Source: Leifsonia sp. AK011 (GTDB lineage Bacteria; Actinomycetota; Actinomycetes; Actinomycetales; Microbacteriaceae). From it: a stretch of 64,000 nt of DNA. Each line of letters begins with the position of its first letter. Position 1 is the stretch's first letter. A model generated the notes under the pieces. It made no database searches, was not told the DNA's origin, and saw nothing but the letters and a program-made list of their open reading frames with translations. This document shows positions 34,861 to 43,781 of this stretch, piece after piece. Both the position numbers and the translations under genes were made by a program. Where the stretch lies: the NCBI RefSeq assembly GCF_013410945.1, contig NZ_JACCCH010000001.1, positions 2,046,001-2,110,000 on the forward strand, given 5' to 3'.

Positions 34861-37800
34861 TCAGACGGTCGTCGAGGGGCGCTGCGGGGCACCGTAGAAG
34901 CGACGCTCGAACACCTGGCGGGCCAGGCGCGTGACACGCAGGTAGTGGTCCTCGAAGACTGCCGCCGAACCAGGAGGGTACTCGAGGAGGCGTGCGACAC
35001 CTTCGAGCTGCTGGTGGTCCGTCGGGAGAACGTCCGAGGTCCGCGCGGTCCAGAGGGTCATGGCGGAGCGGGCGCGGGACGCGAGGATCCAGGCATCCCG
35101 AAGCTTGTGGGCATCCTCGGTGTCGACGAGGCCGGCGGCCTCCGCGGCGGAGAGTGCACCGAGGGTGGAGGTGGTGCGCAGCCCGGGAACACTCGCCCCG
35201 TGCTGCAGTTCGAGCAACTGCACGAACCACTCGACGTCGCTCAGCGACCCCCGTCCGAGCTTCAGGTGGCGGGTGGGGTCCGCAGCCTGGGGCAGACGCT
35301 CGTTCTCCACCCTCGCCTTGATGCGCTTGACCTCGCGGATCTCCTGCTCCGAGATGGATGCCGGGTACCTCACCTCATCGGCAAGTTCCTCGAACGCCGT
35401 CAGCACGCCGGCATCCCCCACCGCACCCCGGGCGCGCAAGAGTGCCTGCGCCTCCCACGTGAGCGACCACCGCTTGTAGTACGCGCGGTACGAGTCGAGC
35501 GACCGCACGATCGCACCGTTGCGTCCCTCGGGGCGCAGTCCGGCGTCGAGGTCGAGGGGAACGCGGAGGTCCTCCGTGTAGCGACCGAGCGCGTGCACGA
35601 TCCGCTCGGCGCGCTGGTGCGCCTCCTCGGGCGTCGCGCCTGCCGGACGGAAGACGTACATGACGTCGGCGTCAGAACCGAAGCCGAGTTCCTGCCCGCC
35701 GTAGCGGCCCATGGCGATGATGCCGAACTCGATGCCGTCGCCATAGCGGTGGGCCAGGGCGAGAGCGCCCGTGAGGATGGCCGTCGTGATGTCGGAGAGT
35801 CCCCTGCCGAGCTCGCTGATGGTGATCGTGCCGAGGATGCCGGCGAGGGCGAGGCGGAGGATCTCGCGGCGGCGGGCCGTGCGGAGGGCGAGGGCCGCAG
35901 CATCCTCGTCGTCCCGGTGCCTCGCCACCGTCGCCTCGGTCTCCTCGAGGAGCTGGGCGAGCGGCCGCGGGCGGAGCTCGTCCTCGTTCTCGAGCCACGC
36001 TGCGGCCTCCGGGATGCGCTCGAAGAGTGCACCGACGAACTTGGAGCCGGAGAGCACGTGCGTGAGACGCTCGGCGGCGGCAGAGGAGTCCCGCAGCATG
36101 CGGAGGAACCAGTAGGCCTCGCCGAGATCCTCACTGAGCCGTCGGAAGGCGAGCAGCCCGTAGTCGGGGTCGGCGCCCTCCGCGAACCACTGCAGCATGA
36201 CGGGCAGGAGGGTGCGCTGGATGGTCGCCCGACGCGACACTCCCCCGGTGAGCGCCGCGATGTGCGCGAGAGCGCCCCGCGGGTCGCGGAAGCCGATCGC
36301 CGCCAGGCGAGCCTCGGCCTGCTCGCTCGACAGCGCGAAGCCGTCCTCGGGCAGGGCCGCCACTGCGGACAGGAGCGGGCGGTAGAAGAGCCGCTCGTGC
36401 AGCCTGCGCACGGCATTCTTGGTGCGCTGCCACCGTTCGGTGAGATCGGATGCCGTACTCGCGAGCCCGGACGCCCTGGCCAGCACACGCAGCGCCTCTG
36501 GGTCGGTGGGCATGAGATGCGTGCGGCGCAGTCGGGACAGCTGGAGGCGGTGCTCGAGCACCCGCAGGAATCGGTAGTCCTCCGAGAACTCCGCAGCCTC
36601 CACGCGCCCGATGTAGCCCTGCTCGGCGAGGGCGACGAGGGCGGGAAGCGTCGCGCGCTGGTGGACCGCGTCATCCAGCTGGCCGTGCACGAGTTGCAGC
36701 AGCTGGATCGTGAACTCGACGTCCCGCAGCCCGCCCGGCCCGAGCTTGAGCTGCACGTCGATCTCCGAGTTGGGGATGTGCTCGGTCACCCGCTCGCGCA
36801 TGCGCTGCACGGACTCCACGAAGTTCTCCCGCGACGCACTCGACCACACCATGGGTGCGAGCGCTGTCACGTACCGCTCCCCCAAGTCCCGATCGCCCGC
36901 GAGGGGGCGGGCCTTCAGCAGCGCCTGGAACTCCCAGCTCTTCGCCCACCGCTCGTAGTAGGCAACATGCGAGGCCAGAGTCCGCACGAGGGCGCCGTCC
37001 TTGCCCTCGGGCCGCAGGTTGGCGTCGACCTCCCAGAGGGACGGTTCAGCACACAGTTCATTGATGCCGCGCATCGTCTGGATGGCGAGTTTGGTGGCGA
37101 TGTCGACGGCACGGTCGTCCGTGATGGCGTCCGAGCCCTCGGCCACGAAGATGACGTCGACGTCCGAGACGTAGTTCAGTTCACGGGCACCCGCCTTGCC
37201 CATGCCGATGATCGCGAGCTTGGTTGCGGCAACGTCCTCAGCGGGAAACGCCACGTCGCGTCGGGCCACATCGAGGGATGCCTCGAGCGCTGCCCCGGCG
37301 AGGTCCGCCAGCGCCTCGGCCACACGATCGAGCGCGCCGAGCGTGTCGGACTGCCCGAGATCCCATGCAGCCAGGCGGGCCAGGTGATGCCGATAGCGCA
37401 CGCGCAACACGACCCACGCCGCCTCCCCCTCGAGCCCGCGCACTGACTCCAGGAGATCCTGCACGTAGCCCTCGGCCGAGGGTGGGGTGACGAGGCGCTC
37501 GGCGAGTGACTGCAACTCCCCCGGTCGGCGAGTGAAGAACGAGGCGAGGCCCTCGGATGCCCCGAGCACGCGTATCAGGCGAGCCGCTGCATCCGCGTCC
37601 CCGAGGAGCGCGTTCACCTCGTCAGGGGCATGCTCCCGCAGATCGACGAGGAGTCGCAGTGCCTGGTCGGGGTCGGCGGCGGACGCGAACAGGGGAACGA
37701 GCTCCGGGATCTCGAGTTCGCCGAGGACGGCGGCGGTGCCGCCGAGGTCGGTGAACCCGAGACGTGCCAGCTCCGTGAGCGTCGTCTGTGCGCGAGTCAT
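34861..37800 (-). CDS. glnE: bifunctional glutamine synthetase adenylyltransferase/deadenylyltransferase
   Basis: Adds AMP to, or removes it from, the GS regulatory tyrosine according to nitrogen status. 979 residues with two nucleotidyltransferase halves. The N-terminal deadenylylase half has GKAGARELNYVSDVDVIFVAEG and the C-terminal half has GRYGGQELGFGSDADVMYVFRP, each with the GS-x-D-x-D metal motif. The linker is helical. Start ATG at 37800 follows 36 bp after glnA2, with which it probably forms an operon. Substrate: GlnA at 33285. Confidence 0.96.
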   Translation of the reverse strand: MTRAQTTLTELARLGFTDLGGTAAVLGELEIPELVPLFASAADPDQALRLLVDLREHAPDEVNALLGDADAAARLIRVLGASEGLASFFTRRPGELQSLAERLVTPPSAEGYVQDLLESVRGLEGEAAWVVLRVRYRHHLARLAAWDLGQSDTLGALDRVAEALADLAGAALEASLDVARRDVAFPAEDVAATKLAIIGMGKAGARELNYVSDVDVIFVAEGSDAITDDRAVDIATKLAIQTMRGINELCAEPSLWEVDANLRPEGKDGALVRTLASHVAYYERWAKSWEFQALLKARPLAGDRDLGERYVTALAPMVWSSASRENFVESVQRMRERVTEHIPNSEIDVQLKLGPGGLRDVEFTIQLLQLVHGQLDDAVHQRATLPALVALAEQGYIGRVEAAEFSEDYRFLRVLEHRLQLSRLRRTHLMPTDPEALRVLARASGLASTASDLTERWQRTKNAVRRLHERLFYRPLLSAVAALPEDGFALSSEQAEARLAAIGFRDPRGALAHIAALTGGVSRRATIQRTLLPVMLQWFAEGADPDYGLLAFRRLSEDLGEAYWFLRMLRDSSAAAERLTHVLSGSKFVGALFERIPEAAAWLENEDELRPRPLAQLLEETEATVARHRDDEDAAALALRTARRREILRLALAGILGTITISELGRGLSDITTAILTGALALAHRYGDGIEFGIIAMGRYGGQELGFGSDADVMYVFRPAGATPEEAHQRAERIVHALGRYTEDLRVPLDLDAGLRPEGRNGAIVRSLDSYRAYYKRWSLTWEAQALLRARGAVGDAGVLTAFEELADEVRYPASISEQEIREVKRIKARVENERLPQAADPTRHLKLGRGSLSDVEWFVQLLELQHGASVPGLRTTSTLGALSAAEAAGLVDTEDAHKLRDAWILASRARSAMTLWTARTSDVLPTDHQQLEGVARLLEYPPGSAAVFEDHYLRVTRLARQVFERRFYGAPQRPSTTV

Positions 37801-37836
37801 GGTGCCGTGCTCCTGTGCGCGGGGTGGAGACCTCGG

Positions 37837-39174
37837 CTAGAGGATCTCGAGGCTGCTCTGGAGCTCGTAGGGCGTGACCTGCGCGCGGTATTCCTTCCAC
37901 TCGCGACGCTTGTTCAGCAGCACGTAGTTGAAGACCTCCTCGCCGAGGGTCTCGGCCACGAGCTCGGAGTCCTCCATGAGTGACACCGCGTGGTCGAGGC
38001 TCGCGGGAAGCTGCTCGTAGCCGAGCGCACGACGCTCGGAGTCGGACAGCTCCCAGACGTTGTTCTCGGCCTCGGGCGGAAGCTCGTAGCCCTCCTCGAT
38101 GCCCTTCAGGCCTGCCGCAAGCAGCAGCGAGAAGGCGAGGTACGGGTTCGCGGCGGAATCCATGGCCCGGTACTCGACGCGAGCGCTCTGGCCCTTGCCC
38201 GGCTTGTAGAGCGGAACGCGCACGAGTGCCGAACGGTTGTTGTGGCCCCAGGTCACGAAGCTGGGTGCCTCGTCCCCGCCCCACAGTCGCTTGTACGAGT
38301 TCACGAACTGGTTGGTGACCGCGGTGATCTCGGGTGCGTGACGCAGGAGACCGGCGACGAACTGGCGACCGATCTTCGAGAGCTGGTAGTGACCGCCGCC
38401 GTCGTAGAACGCATTGGTGTCTCCCTCGAAGAGCGACATGTGGGTGTGCATGCCCGAACCCGGGTGGCCGGAGAGCGGCTTCGGCATGAACGTCGCGTAC
38501 ACGCCCTGCTCGATCGCCACCTCCTTGATGACCGTGCGGAACGTCATGATGTTGTCTGCCGTCGTGAGCGCGTCCGCGTAGCGCAGGTCGATCTCGTTCT
38601 GGCCGGGACCCGCCTCGTGGTGGCTGAACTCGACAGAGATACCGAGGTCCTCGAGCATCCGGACCGAACGACGACGGAAGTCGTGCGCCGTGCCACCGGG
38701 CACGTTGTCGAAGAAGCCAGCGGAGTCCACCGGCTCGGGTGCTCCGCCCTTGAGCTTGGACGACTTGAGCAGGTAGAACTCGATCTCGGGGTGCGTGTAG
38801 AACGAGAATCCGCGATCCGCTGCCTTCGCGAGTGAGCGCTTGAGAACATTCCGGGGGTCGCTCCAGGCGGGCTGGCCGTCCGGCGTGAGGATGTCGCAGA
38901 ACATGCGGCCGGTCGGATCGATCTCGCCGCGCCACGGAAGGATCTGGAAGGTTGCTGGATCGGGCGCCGCGAGCATGTCGGCCTCGTAGGCGCGTGTGAA
39001 TCCCTCGATGGCCGAACCATCGAAGCCGAGTCCTTCAGCGAAGGCGCCTTCGACCTCCGCCGGGGTGATGGCAACGCTCTTGAGGGTGCCGACGACGTCC
39101 GTGAACCACAGGCGAACGAACTTGACACCCCGCTCCTCGATCGTGCGAAGAACGAAGTCGCGCTGCTTGTCCAT
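37837..39174 (-). CDS. glnA2: glutamine synthetase, GlnA2 type
   Basis: Second GS-family enzyme, 445 residues from the ATG at 39174 (MDKQRDFVLRT), preceded by GAGAGG. Metal and nucleotide motifs: FDGSAIEGFTR, THPEIEFYLL, MPKPLSGHPGSGMHTHMS, NRSALVRVP. A tyrosine occurs in EEGYELPPEAE, but GlnA2-type enzymes are generally not controlled by adenylylation. It may be an auxiliary GS or, as some paralogues in Streptomyces, a gamma-glutamyl-polyamine synthetase; sequence alone does not decide. Divergent from panB, followed by glnE. Confidence 0.93.
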   Translation of the reverse strand: MDKQRDFVLRTIEERGVKFVRLWFTDVVGTLKSVAITPAEVEGAFAEGLGFDGSAIEGFTRAYEADMLAAPDPATFQILPWRGEIDPTGRMFCDILTPDGQPAWSDPRNVLKRSLAKAADRGFSFYTHPEIEFYLLKSSKLKGGAPEPVDSAGFFDNVPGGTAHDFRRRSVRMLEDLGISVEFSHHEAGPGQNEIDLRYADALTTADNIMTFRTVIKEVAIEQGVYATFMPKPLSGHPGSGMHTHMSLFEGDTNAFYDGGGHYQLSKIGRQFVAGLLRHAPEITAVTNQFVNSYKRLWGGDEAPSFVTWGHNNRSALVRVPLYKPGKGQSARVEYRAMDSAANPYLAFSLLLAAGLKGIEEGYELPPEAENNVWELSDSERRALGYEQLPASLDHAVSLMEDSELVAETLGEEVFNYVLLNKRREWKEYRAQVTPYELQSSLEIL

Positions 39175-39250
39175 CAATACCTCTCATCAGCTCTCTGGCG
39201 GCGCACTCGGCACCCCTCATAGGCTACTGGCTCCGCCTTAGACTTAGCGC

Positions 39251-40066
39251 ATGGCTGAGCAGGCGCTGAAGCGCGTTCGTACCCGTCACTTCCAGCGAGC
39301 CAAGGAATCCGGCATCAAATTCACCGGTCTCACGAGCTACGACCAGCTCACCGCAGGCATCTTCGACGAAGCAGGCATCGACTTCCTCCTCGTGGGCGAT
39401 TCAGCCGGCAACAATGTGTATGGCTATGACACGACCCTTCCCGTCTCCATTGACGACCTGATCCCCCTGACCCGAGCGGTCGCCGGTTCCGTGTCACGCG
39501 CGTTCGTTGTGGCCGACATGCCCTTCGGATCGTACGAGACCGGGCCTGATGAGGCGCTGCACACGGCCTTCCGGTTCATGAAGGAGACCGGAGCGCATGC
39601 CGTCAAGCTCGAGGGCGGTGTGCGGAGTGCCGAGCAGATCCGTCGCATCGTGTCGGCGGGCATCCCGGTCATGGCCCACATCGGTTTCACACCGCAGAGT
39701 GAGCACGGGCTCGGCGGGCACGTCATCCAGGGGCGTGGCGATCAGGTCGAGCAGTTGCTCGCCGACGCTCGCGCCGTCGAGGATGCCGGTGCTTTCTCCG
39801 TGGTACTCGAGATGGTTCCGGCCGAGGCCGCGGCTCGCGTGACGAAGGAGCTTCGCATCCCCACGATCGGCGTCGGAGCGGGGCCCCATGTCGACGGCCA
39901 GCTCCTGGTGTGGACCGACTGGGCTGGCTTCACCAAGGGCCGCATCCCCAAGTTCGTGAAGCAGTACGCCAACCTTCGCGAGACCCTCACCGACGCCGTG
40001 AACGCCTACCGCGCCGACGTCGAGCAGGGTACCTACCCGGGCCCAGAGCACTCGTACGAGGACTAG
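39251..40066 (+). CDS. panB: 3-methyl-2-oxobutanoate hydroxymethyltransferase
   Basis: Ketopantoate hydroxymethyltransferase, first committed step of pantothenate/CoA synthesis. 271 residues, TIM barrel: [19 protein letters not shown]-type start (here FTGLTSYDQ), metal ligand [45 protein letters not shown] and [17 protein letters not shown]. The ATG follows TAGACT (39239-39244) by 6 nt, a leaderless promoter. A 7-bp hairpin (40083-40101, ATGGCCG/CGGCCAT) lies after the stop but has no T-run. Confidence 0.96.
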   Translation: MAEQALKRVRTRHFQRAKESGIKFTGLTSYDQLTAGIFDEAGIDFLLVGDSAGNNVYGYDTTLPVSIDDLIPLTRAVAGSVSRAFVVADMPFGSYETGPDEALHTAFRFMKETGAHAVKLEGGVRSAEQIRRIVSAGIPVMAHIGFTPQSEHGLGGHVIQGRGDQVEQLLADARAVEDAGAFSVVLEMVPAEAAARVTKELRIPTIGVGAGPHVDGQLLVWTDWAGFTKGRIPKFVKQYANLRETLTDAVNAYRADVEQGTYPGPEHSYED

Positions 40067-40417
40067 CCCGGGTTCCCACCCGATGGCCGTTATTCGGCCA
40101 TGTATCGCGCATGTTACGACTCAGGGTCGCTGACATTTCGTAGTGCGCTTTCGCAGTGATTGGGCGGCAGGTGGCCTATTTCACGGGGTTGACCCCTGCC
40201 CGAAACACGCCGGGAATTTACACTTCGTAGCCTCGCTCCCGAGGAGACGAAGCAGTTTGTCGATTGTGGTGCCCATCACGGGGCCGGAGCATCGGTTCAT
40301 GGGCCCAGCCCGTGAACGTCCCGCACCGCAGCGGCACGCGATCTCATCGCATCCGAGCGGATGCTGCCGGATCCGTCGCCGACCTCCCGTCACACAGACC
40401 CGATTGGAAGCATCGAC
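40067..40417 (+). other. 350-bp intergenic leader with consecutive stems before the catabolic operon
   Basis: No gene is seen here. After the panB hairpin (40083-40101) there is a GC-rich leader with three adjacent stems: 40296-40316 (TTCATGGGC/GCCCGTGAA, 3-nt loop), 40338-40350 (GCGAT/ATCGC) and 40349-40364 (GCATCC/GGATGC). The last two are partly mutually exclusive and enclosed by GCAGC (40328-40332)/GCTGC (40363-40367). It does not match the TPP or guanidine-I consensus that I know. Candidate promoter elements are TTGACC (40189) and TAGCCT (40228), but their spacing is not canonical. Confidence 0.5.
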
Positions 40418-41461
40418 ATGAAGCACATTGCACCTTCCGCAGCGAAACGTCGGTTCGCGGTCGTCGCAGCCGCGGCAACCGCGTTCGCGCTCGCGCTCAC
40501 CGGCTGCGCGGCCCCGGCGGCCGAGACGCCGTCCGGTGAACTCACCGACGTCAACTACCAGCTCAGCTGGCTCAAGATCACCCAGTTCGGCGGATTCTTC
40601 GCCGGCGACGCCGAAGGCTTCTACGAGGAGGAGGGCATCGCGCCCACCTTCACCGCCGGCGGCTCGAACATCCTCGCCTGGCAGCAGGTCACGGGCGGAG
40701 CAGCCCTGCTCGGCGACGAGGACAACACCCTGCTCCTGCAGGCCATCGAGAGCGGCGAGGACCTCGTCGCCATCGGTGCCGTGTTCCAGAAGTCGCCGAT
40801 GGCGATCATGAGCCTGTCGGATAACCCGATCAGCGCCCCCGAGGACTTCGAGGGCAAAACGATCGCCTACCCCGACAACGGGATCGCCCAGTTCACGTCG
40901 GTGCTCGAGGCGCAGGGCGTCGACACGTCGACCGTCACGATCGTGCCGGCCGGCGCAGACCCCACCCAGCTCGTCACCGGACAGGTTGATGGGTACGGCG
41001 GATACGCGACCGCACAGGGCGCCTCCCTCGAACTGCAGGGCCTCGACGTGGACTACCTCTACCTCGACGACCTCGGAGTGCCGAGCTACGGCAACGTGAT
41101 CATCACGACCAAGGCGAACCTCGAGGAGAACCGCGACCTCATCGTGAAGTTCATGACCGCCACGGTCAAGGGCTACGAGTGGATCAACGCCAACCCCAAG
41201 GAGGGCGCGGAGATCGTCGTGAACGACGTGAACCCGACCGGTGGTCTCGACCTCGACACCGAGGCAGCCACGGCGGAGATCCAGGCCGACCTGATCGCCG
41301 GTCCCTCGGGCGTTCTGCGACTCGATGTCGAGAAGTTCCAGTCGATCATCGACTCCCTCGTCGAGGCAGGCACGCTGAGCGGGCCCCTGGACGCCGCCGA
41401 CATCGTCGACACCTCGGTTCTCGACGACGTGTTCGGCGACAAGACCTCGCTGCTCAACTAA
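40418..41461 (+). CDS. NMT1/THI5-like ABC transporter substrate-binding lipoprotein
   Basis: Periplasmic-type (here membrane-anchored) solute receptor, 347 residues. A signal peptide with lipobox LALTGC places the lipidated cysteine at residue 30. The mature protein begins with the NMT1/THI5 pattern YQLSWLKITQFGGFFAGDAEGFYEEEG and has AGGSNILAWQQVTGGAA. Relatives bind pyrimidine precursors of thiamine, riboflavin, or other aromatic N-heterocycles and sulfonates. GGAAG precedes the ATG. It is the first gene of the 40.4-56.3 kb operon; the ATPase and two permeases come after the amidohydrolase gene. Confidence 0.92.
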   Translation: MKHIAPSAAKRRFAVVAAAATAFALALTGCAAPAAETPSGELTDVNYQLSWLKITQFGGFFAGDAEGFYEEEGIAPTFTAGGSNILAWQQVTGGAALLGDEDNTLLLQAIESGEDLVAIGAVFQKSPMAIMSLSDNPISAPEDFEGKTIAYPDNGIAQFTSVLEAQGVDTSTVTIVPAGADPTQLVTGQVDGYGGYATAQGASLELQGLDVDYLYLDDLGVPSYGNVIITTKANLEENRDLIVKFMTATVKGYEWINANPKEGAEIVVNDVNPTGGLDLDTEAATAEIQADLIAGPSGVLRLDVEKFQSIIDSLVEAGTLSGPLDAADIVDTSVLDDVFGDKTSLLN

Positions 41462-41494
41462 CAACCCGATTCACCTGAAAGGGCACCACAGCTC

Positions 41495-42226
41495 ATGATC
41501 ATCGATGCGTACAACAACATCTGGGAAGCGTCAGGAAACTCCGACTACCTCACCGGGGAGTCATTCACCGCGGAGGACCTGATCCCGTTCCTCGATGAGG
41601 CTGGCGTGGACATGGCCGTGGGCTGCTCGCTCGGACAGGCGATCAACAACGAGTACATCGCGGCAGTCGTGGGGCGCTACCCCGACCGGTTCATCGGCTT
41701 CGGCGGAGTGAACCCACGACTGCCCGATGCTCTCGAGACGCTTCGCGAGTCCGCCAAACTCGGACTCAAGGGCATCAAGCTCCACCCCACCCTCCACGGC
41801 TACCACTTCGCCGACCACGGTCTGCTGGACCCGATCTTCAGGGCAGCGACCGAGGAGGGCCTCATGATCCTCGTCAACGCTCTCGACGACCCGTGGTGCG
41901 CTCCCCTCTCGATCGAGGAGATCTCGAAGAACTTTCCCGAGGCGCCTGTGCTCATTGCGCACATGGGCACGGTGTGGAACACCACGGAGGCGCTCATCGT
42001 CTCCGAGCGCAACCCGCACATCTATCTGGAGACCTCGAGCACGCAGCTTCTCGAAGTCCAGACCGCCTACAAGAGGGTCGGGCCCGAGAAGATCGTGATG
42101 GGGACCGACTGGCCGGGCAGCGTGCCGGCGCTCGAGCGCATGAAGATCGCTCGTGCCATCCCGAACGATGCCGACCGCGCCCTCATTGAGGGTGACAACC
42201 TCGCGCGTCTGCTGAGGCTCGCGTGA
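41495..42226 (+). CDS. amidohydrolase-related protein (ACMSD/TIM-barrel type)
   Basis: 243-residue TIM-barrel hydrolase or decarboxylase of the amidohydrolase-2 family. It begins MIIDAYNNIWEASG, where members normally have a DxHxH metal motif; that motif is not present in that form. Later blocks fit: GLKGIKLHPTLHGY, PVLIAHMGTVWN and MGTDWPGSVPALER (conserved His and Asp). The reduced N-terminal metal site suggests single-metal or altered chemistry. It lies between the binding protein (33 bp upstream) and the ATPase gene, whose GTG overlaps its stop. Confidence 0.82.
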   Translation: MIIDAYNNIWEASGNSDYLTGESFTAEDLIPFLDEAGVDMAVGCSLGQAINNEYIAAVVGRYPDRFIGFGGVNPRLPDALETLRESAKLGLKGIKLHPTLHGYHFADHGLLDPIFRAATEEGLMILVNALDDPWCAPLSIEEISKNFPEAPVLIAHMGTVWNTTEALIVSERNPHIYLETSSTQLLEVQTAYKRVGPEKIVMGTDWPGSVPALERMKIARAIPNDADRALIEGDNLARLLRLA

Positions 42227-43020
42227 CCATCGCGGACACCCGCACCGTCACCCTCGACGGCGTTGGCATGGACTTCCCGGTGAAGGGCGGAACCTTCACC
42301 GCACTCGACGACGTGGCGCTCACTCTTCCCGAGGGTGGGTTCACGACGCTCCTCGGCCCGTCCGGCTGCGGCAAGTCGACCCTCCTCCGCATCATCGCGG
42401 ACGTCATCTCGCCGACCCGCGGGACCGTGGACCTGTTCGGGATGACGCCCCACCAGGCCCGCACGAGCGGCCTCTTCGGTTTCGTGTTCCAGGACCCCGT
42501 GCTCCTGCCGTGGCGCACGGCGCTCGGCAACGTGGAGCTCCCCCTCGAAGCGCAGGGCGTGTCGAGGAGCGAGCGGCGCGAACGAGCGATGGCGGTGCTT
42601 CAACTCGTGGGCCTCGACGGTTTCGAGCAGCACCTGCCCGCGAAGCTCTCTGGCGGGATGGCACGGCGCGTGGCCATTGCACGTGCGCTCGTCGTCGAGC
42701 CGAGCATCCTGTTCCTCGACGAGCCCTTCAACGGACTGGACGAGCTCCGTCGGCGGCAGATGAACGTCGAACTCCAGCGGATCTGGAGTGCGAGCGGTAC
42801 GACGGCCCTCCTTGTCACCCACAATGTGGCCGAGGCGGTTTTCCTGTCCGACACCGTGATCGTCATGGGACGCAACCCCGGGCACGTGATCGAACGCCGC
42901 TCGATCGACCTCCCACGTCCGCGCGAGATCGACCAGGCGCTCTCGCCGGAGTTCATCGCGCACGAGCGTGCCCTCACCGAGCTGCTGAGCGCCGACTATC
43001 GGAGCGCGGACACCGAATGA
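42223..43020 (+). CDS. NitT/TauT-family ABC transporter ATP-binding protein
   Basis: 265 residues with Walker A GPSGCGKST, Q-loop FVFQDPVLLPWR, signature LSGGMARRVAIARAL, Walker B ILFLDEPFNGLD and H-loop THNVAEA. The pattern is that of nitrate/sulfonate/thiamine-precursor importers (SsuB/TauB/ThiZ-like). GTG start overlaps the preceding stop (GTGA) and its own stop overlaps the first permease (ATGA). Energises uptake with the lipoprotein at 40418. Confidence 0.95.
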   Translation: MTIADTRTVTLDGVGMDFPVKGGTFTALDDVALTLPEGGFTTLLGPSGCGKSTLLRIIADVISPTRGTVDLFGMTPHQARTSGLFGFVFQDPVLLPWRTALGNVELPLEAQGVSRSERRERAMAVLQLVGLDGFEQHLPAKLSGGMARRVAIARALVVEPSILFLDEPFNGLDELRRRQMNVELQRIWSASGTTALLVTHNVAEAVFLSDTVIVMGRNPGHVIERRSIDLPRPREIDQALSPEFIAHERALTELLSADYRSADTE

Positions 43021-43781
43021 GGGCCCTGCCGCGTCCGCTGATCCCGGCGGTCTTCTTCGTACTGCTGCTGGTCGCCTGGCAGCTGGCCGGCCAGGCTGCG
43101 ACCGCGCCGGGAGCCGTGCTCATCCCGCCGAGCCTCATTGTCCAGACCCTCGGGGAACGCTGGTACGCACTACTCCTGAACGCCGGAATCACGCTCAGCG
43201 AGGCGGGCCTCGGGTTCCTCATCGGCGCTGGAACCGCGATCGTTCTCGCGGTGATCGTTGACCGGTTCCGTGTCGTCGGCGAGGGCCTCTACCGGCTGGC
43301 GCTCGTGATCTACGCGATCCCGGTCATCGCGATCGCGGCGCCGCTCACCGCGAGCCTCGGCCTCGGCATGGAGAGCAAGGTCGCCGTCGCGGCGCTCTCG
43401 GCGTACTTCCCGGTTCTCGTGAACGTCACGGGAGCCCTGCGCACGCTCGACCCGCGCATCAACGAGCTCAGCAGGGTGCTCGCGATGGGCTACACCCGCA
43501 CTCTCCTCACGATGCGCGCGCCCGCTGTGCTGCCCGCTCTGTTCTCCTCGTTCAAGATCGCCGGGCCAGCGGCATTCATCGGCGCGATCATCGCCGAGTG
43601 GATGGGCGCGGAGGGCGGGCTCGGCGTGATGCTCATCCAGGCCATGTTCAACTTCAACGTTCCGCTCCTGTGGACGGTCCTCGTCGTGGCCACCGCGCTC
43701 AACGGCCTCATCGTGCTCCTCTTCGATATCGCCGGGCGCGCTGCTGCACCGTGGCACGACTCCTCGAGGGTGGAATCATGA
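43017..43781 (+). CDS. ABC transporter permease 1 (NitT/TauT family)
   Basis: 254 residues, about six hydrophobic helices. The EAA-type cytoplasmic loop includes ELSRVLAMGYTRTLLTMRAPAVLP, followed by SSFKIAGPAAFIGAIIAEWMG and GLGVMLIQA. ATGA overlaps at both ends place it firmly in the operon. The system has two different permease genes, so the channel is probably a heterodimer. Confidence 0.93.
   Translation: MRALPRPLIPAVFFVLLLVAWQLAGQAATAPGAVLIPPSLIVQTLGERWYALLLNAGITLSEAGLGFLIGAGTAIVLAVIVDRFRVVGEGLYRLALVIYAIPVIAIAAPLTASLGLGMESKVAVAALSAYFPVLVNVTGALRTLDPRINELSRVLAMGYTRTLLTMRAPAVLPALFSSFKIAGPAAFIGAIIAEWMGAEGGLGVMLIQAMFNFNVPLLWTVLVVATALNGLIVLLFDIAGRAAAPWHDSSRVES

Noticed and set aside
40083-40101. 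Hairpin ATGGCCG/CGGCCAT as panB intrinsic terminator
   Set aside because: Good stem but no T-run after it; listed only in the panB entry.
40100-40220. GlnR box upstream of the catabolic operon
   Set aside because: GTTAC and GAAAC half-sites occur but not at the 6-nt spacing; TTGAC to GAAAC is 8 nt apart.
40067-40417. TPP or guanidine-I (ykkC) riboswitch suggested by the transporter type and allophanate hydrolase
   Set aside because: Neither the CTGAGA / ACCTGAT blocks of TPP nor the CTAGGGTTCC block of guanidine-I is present.
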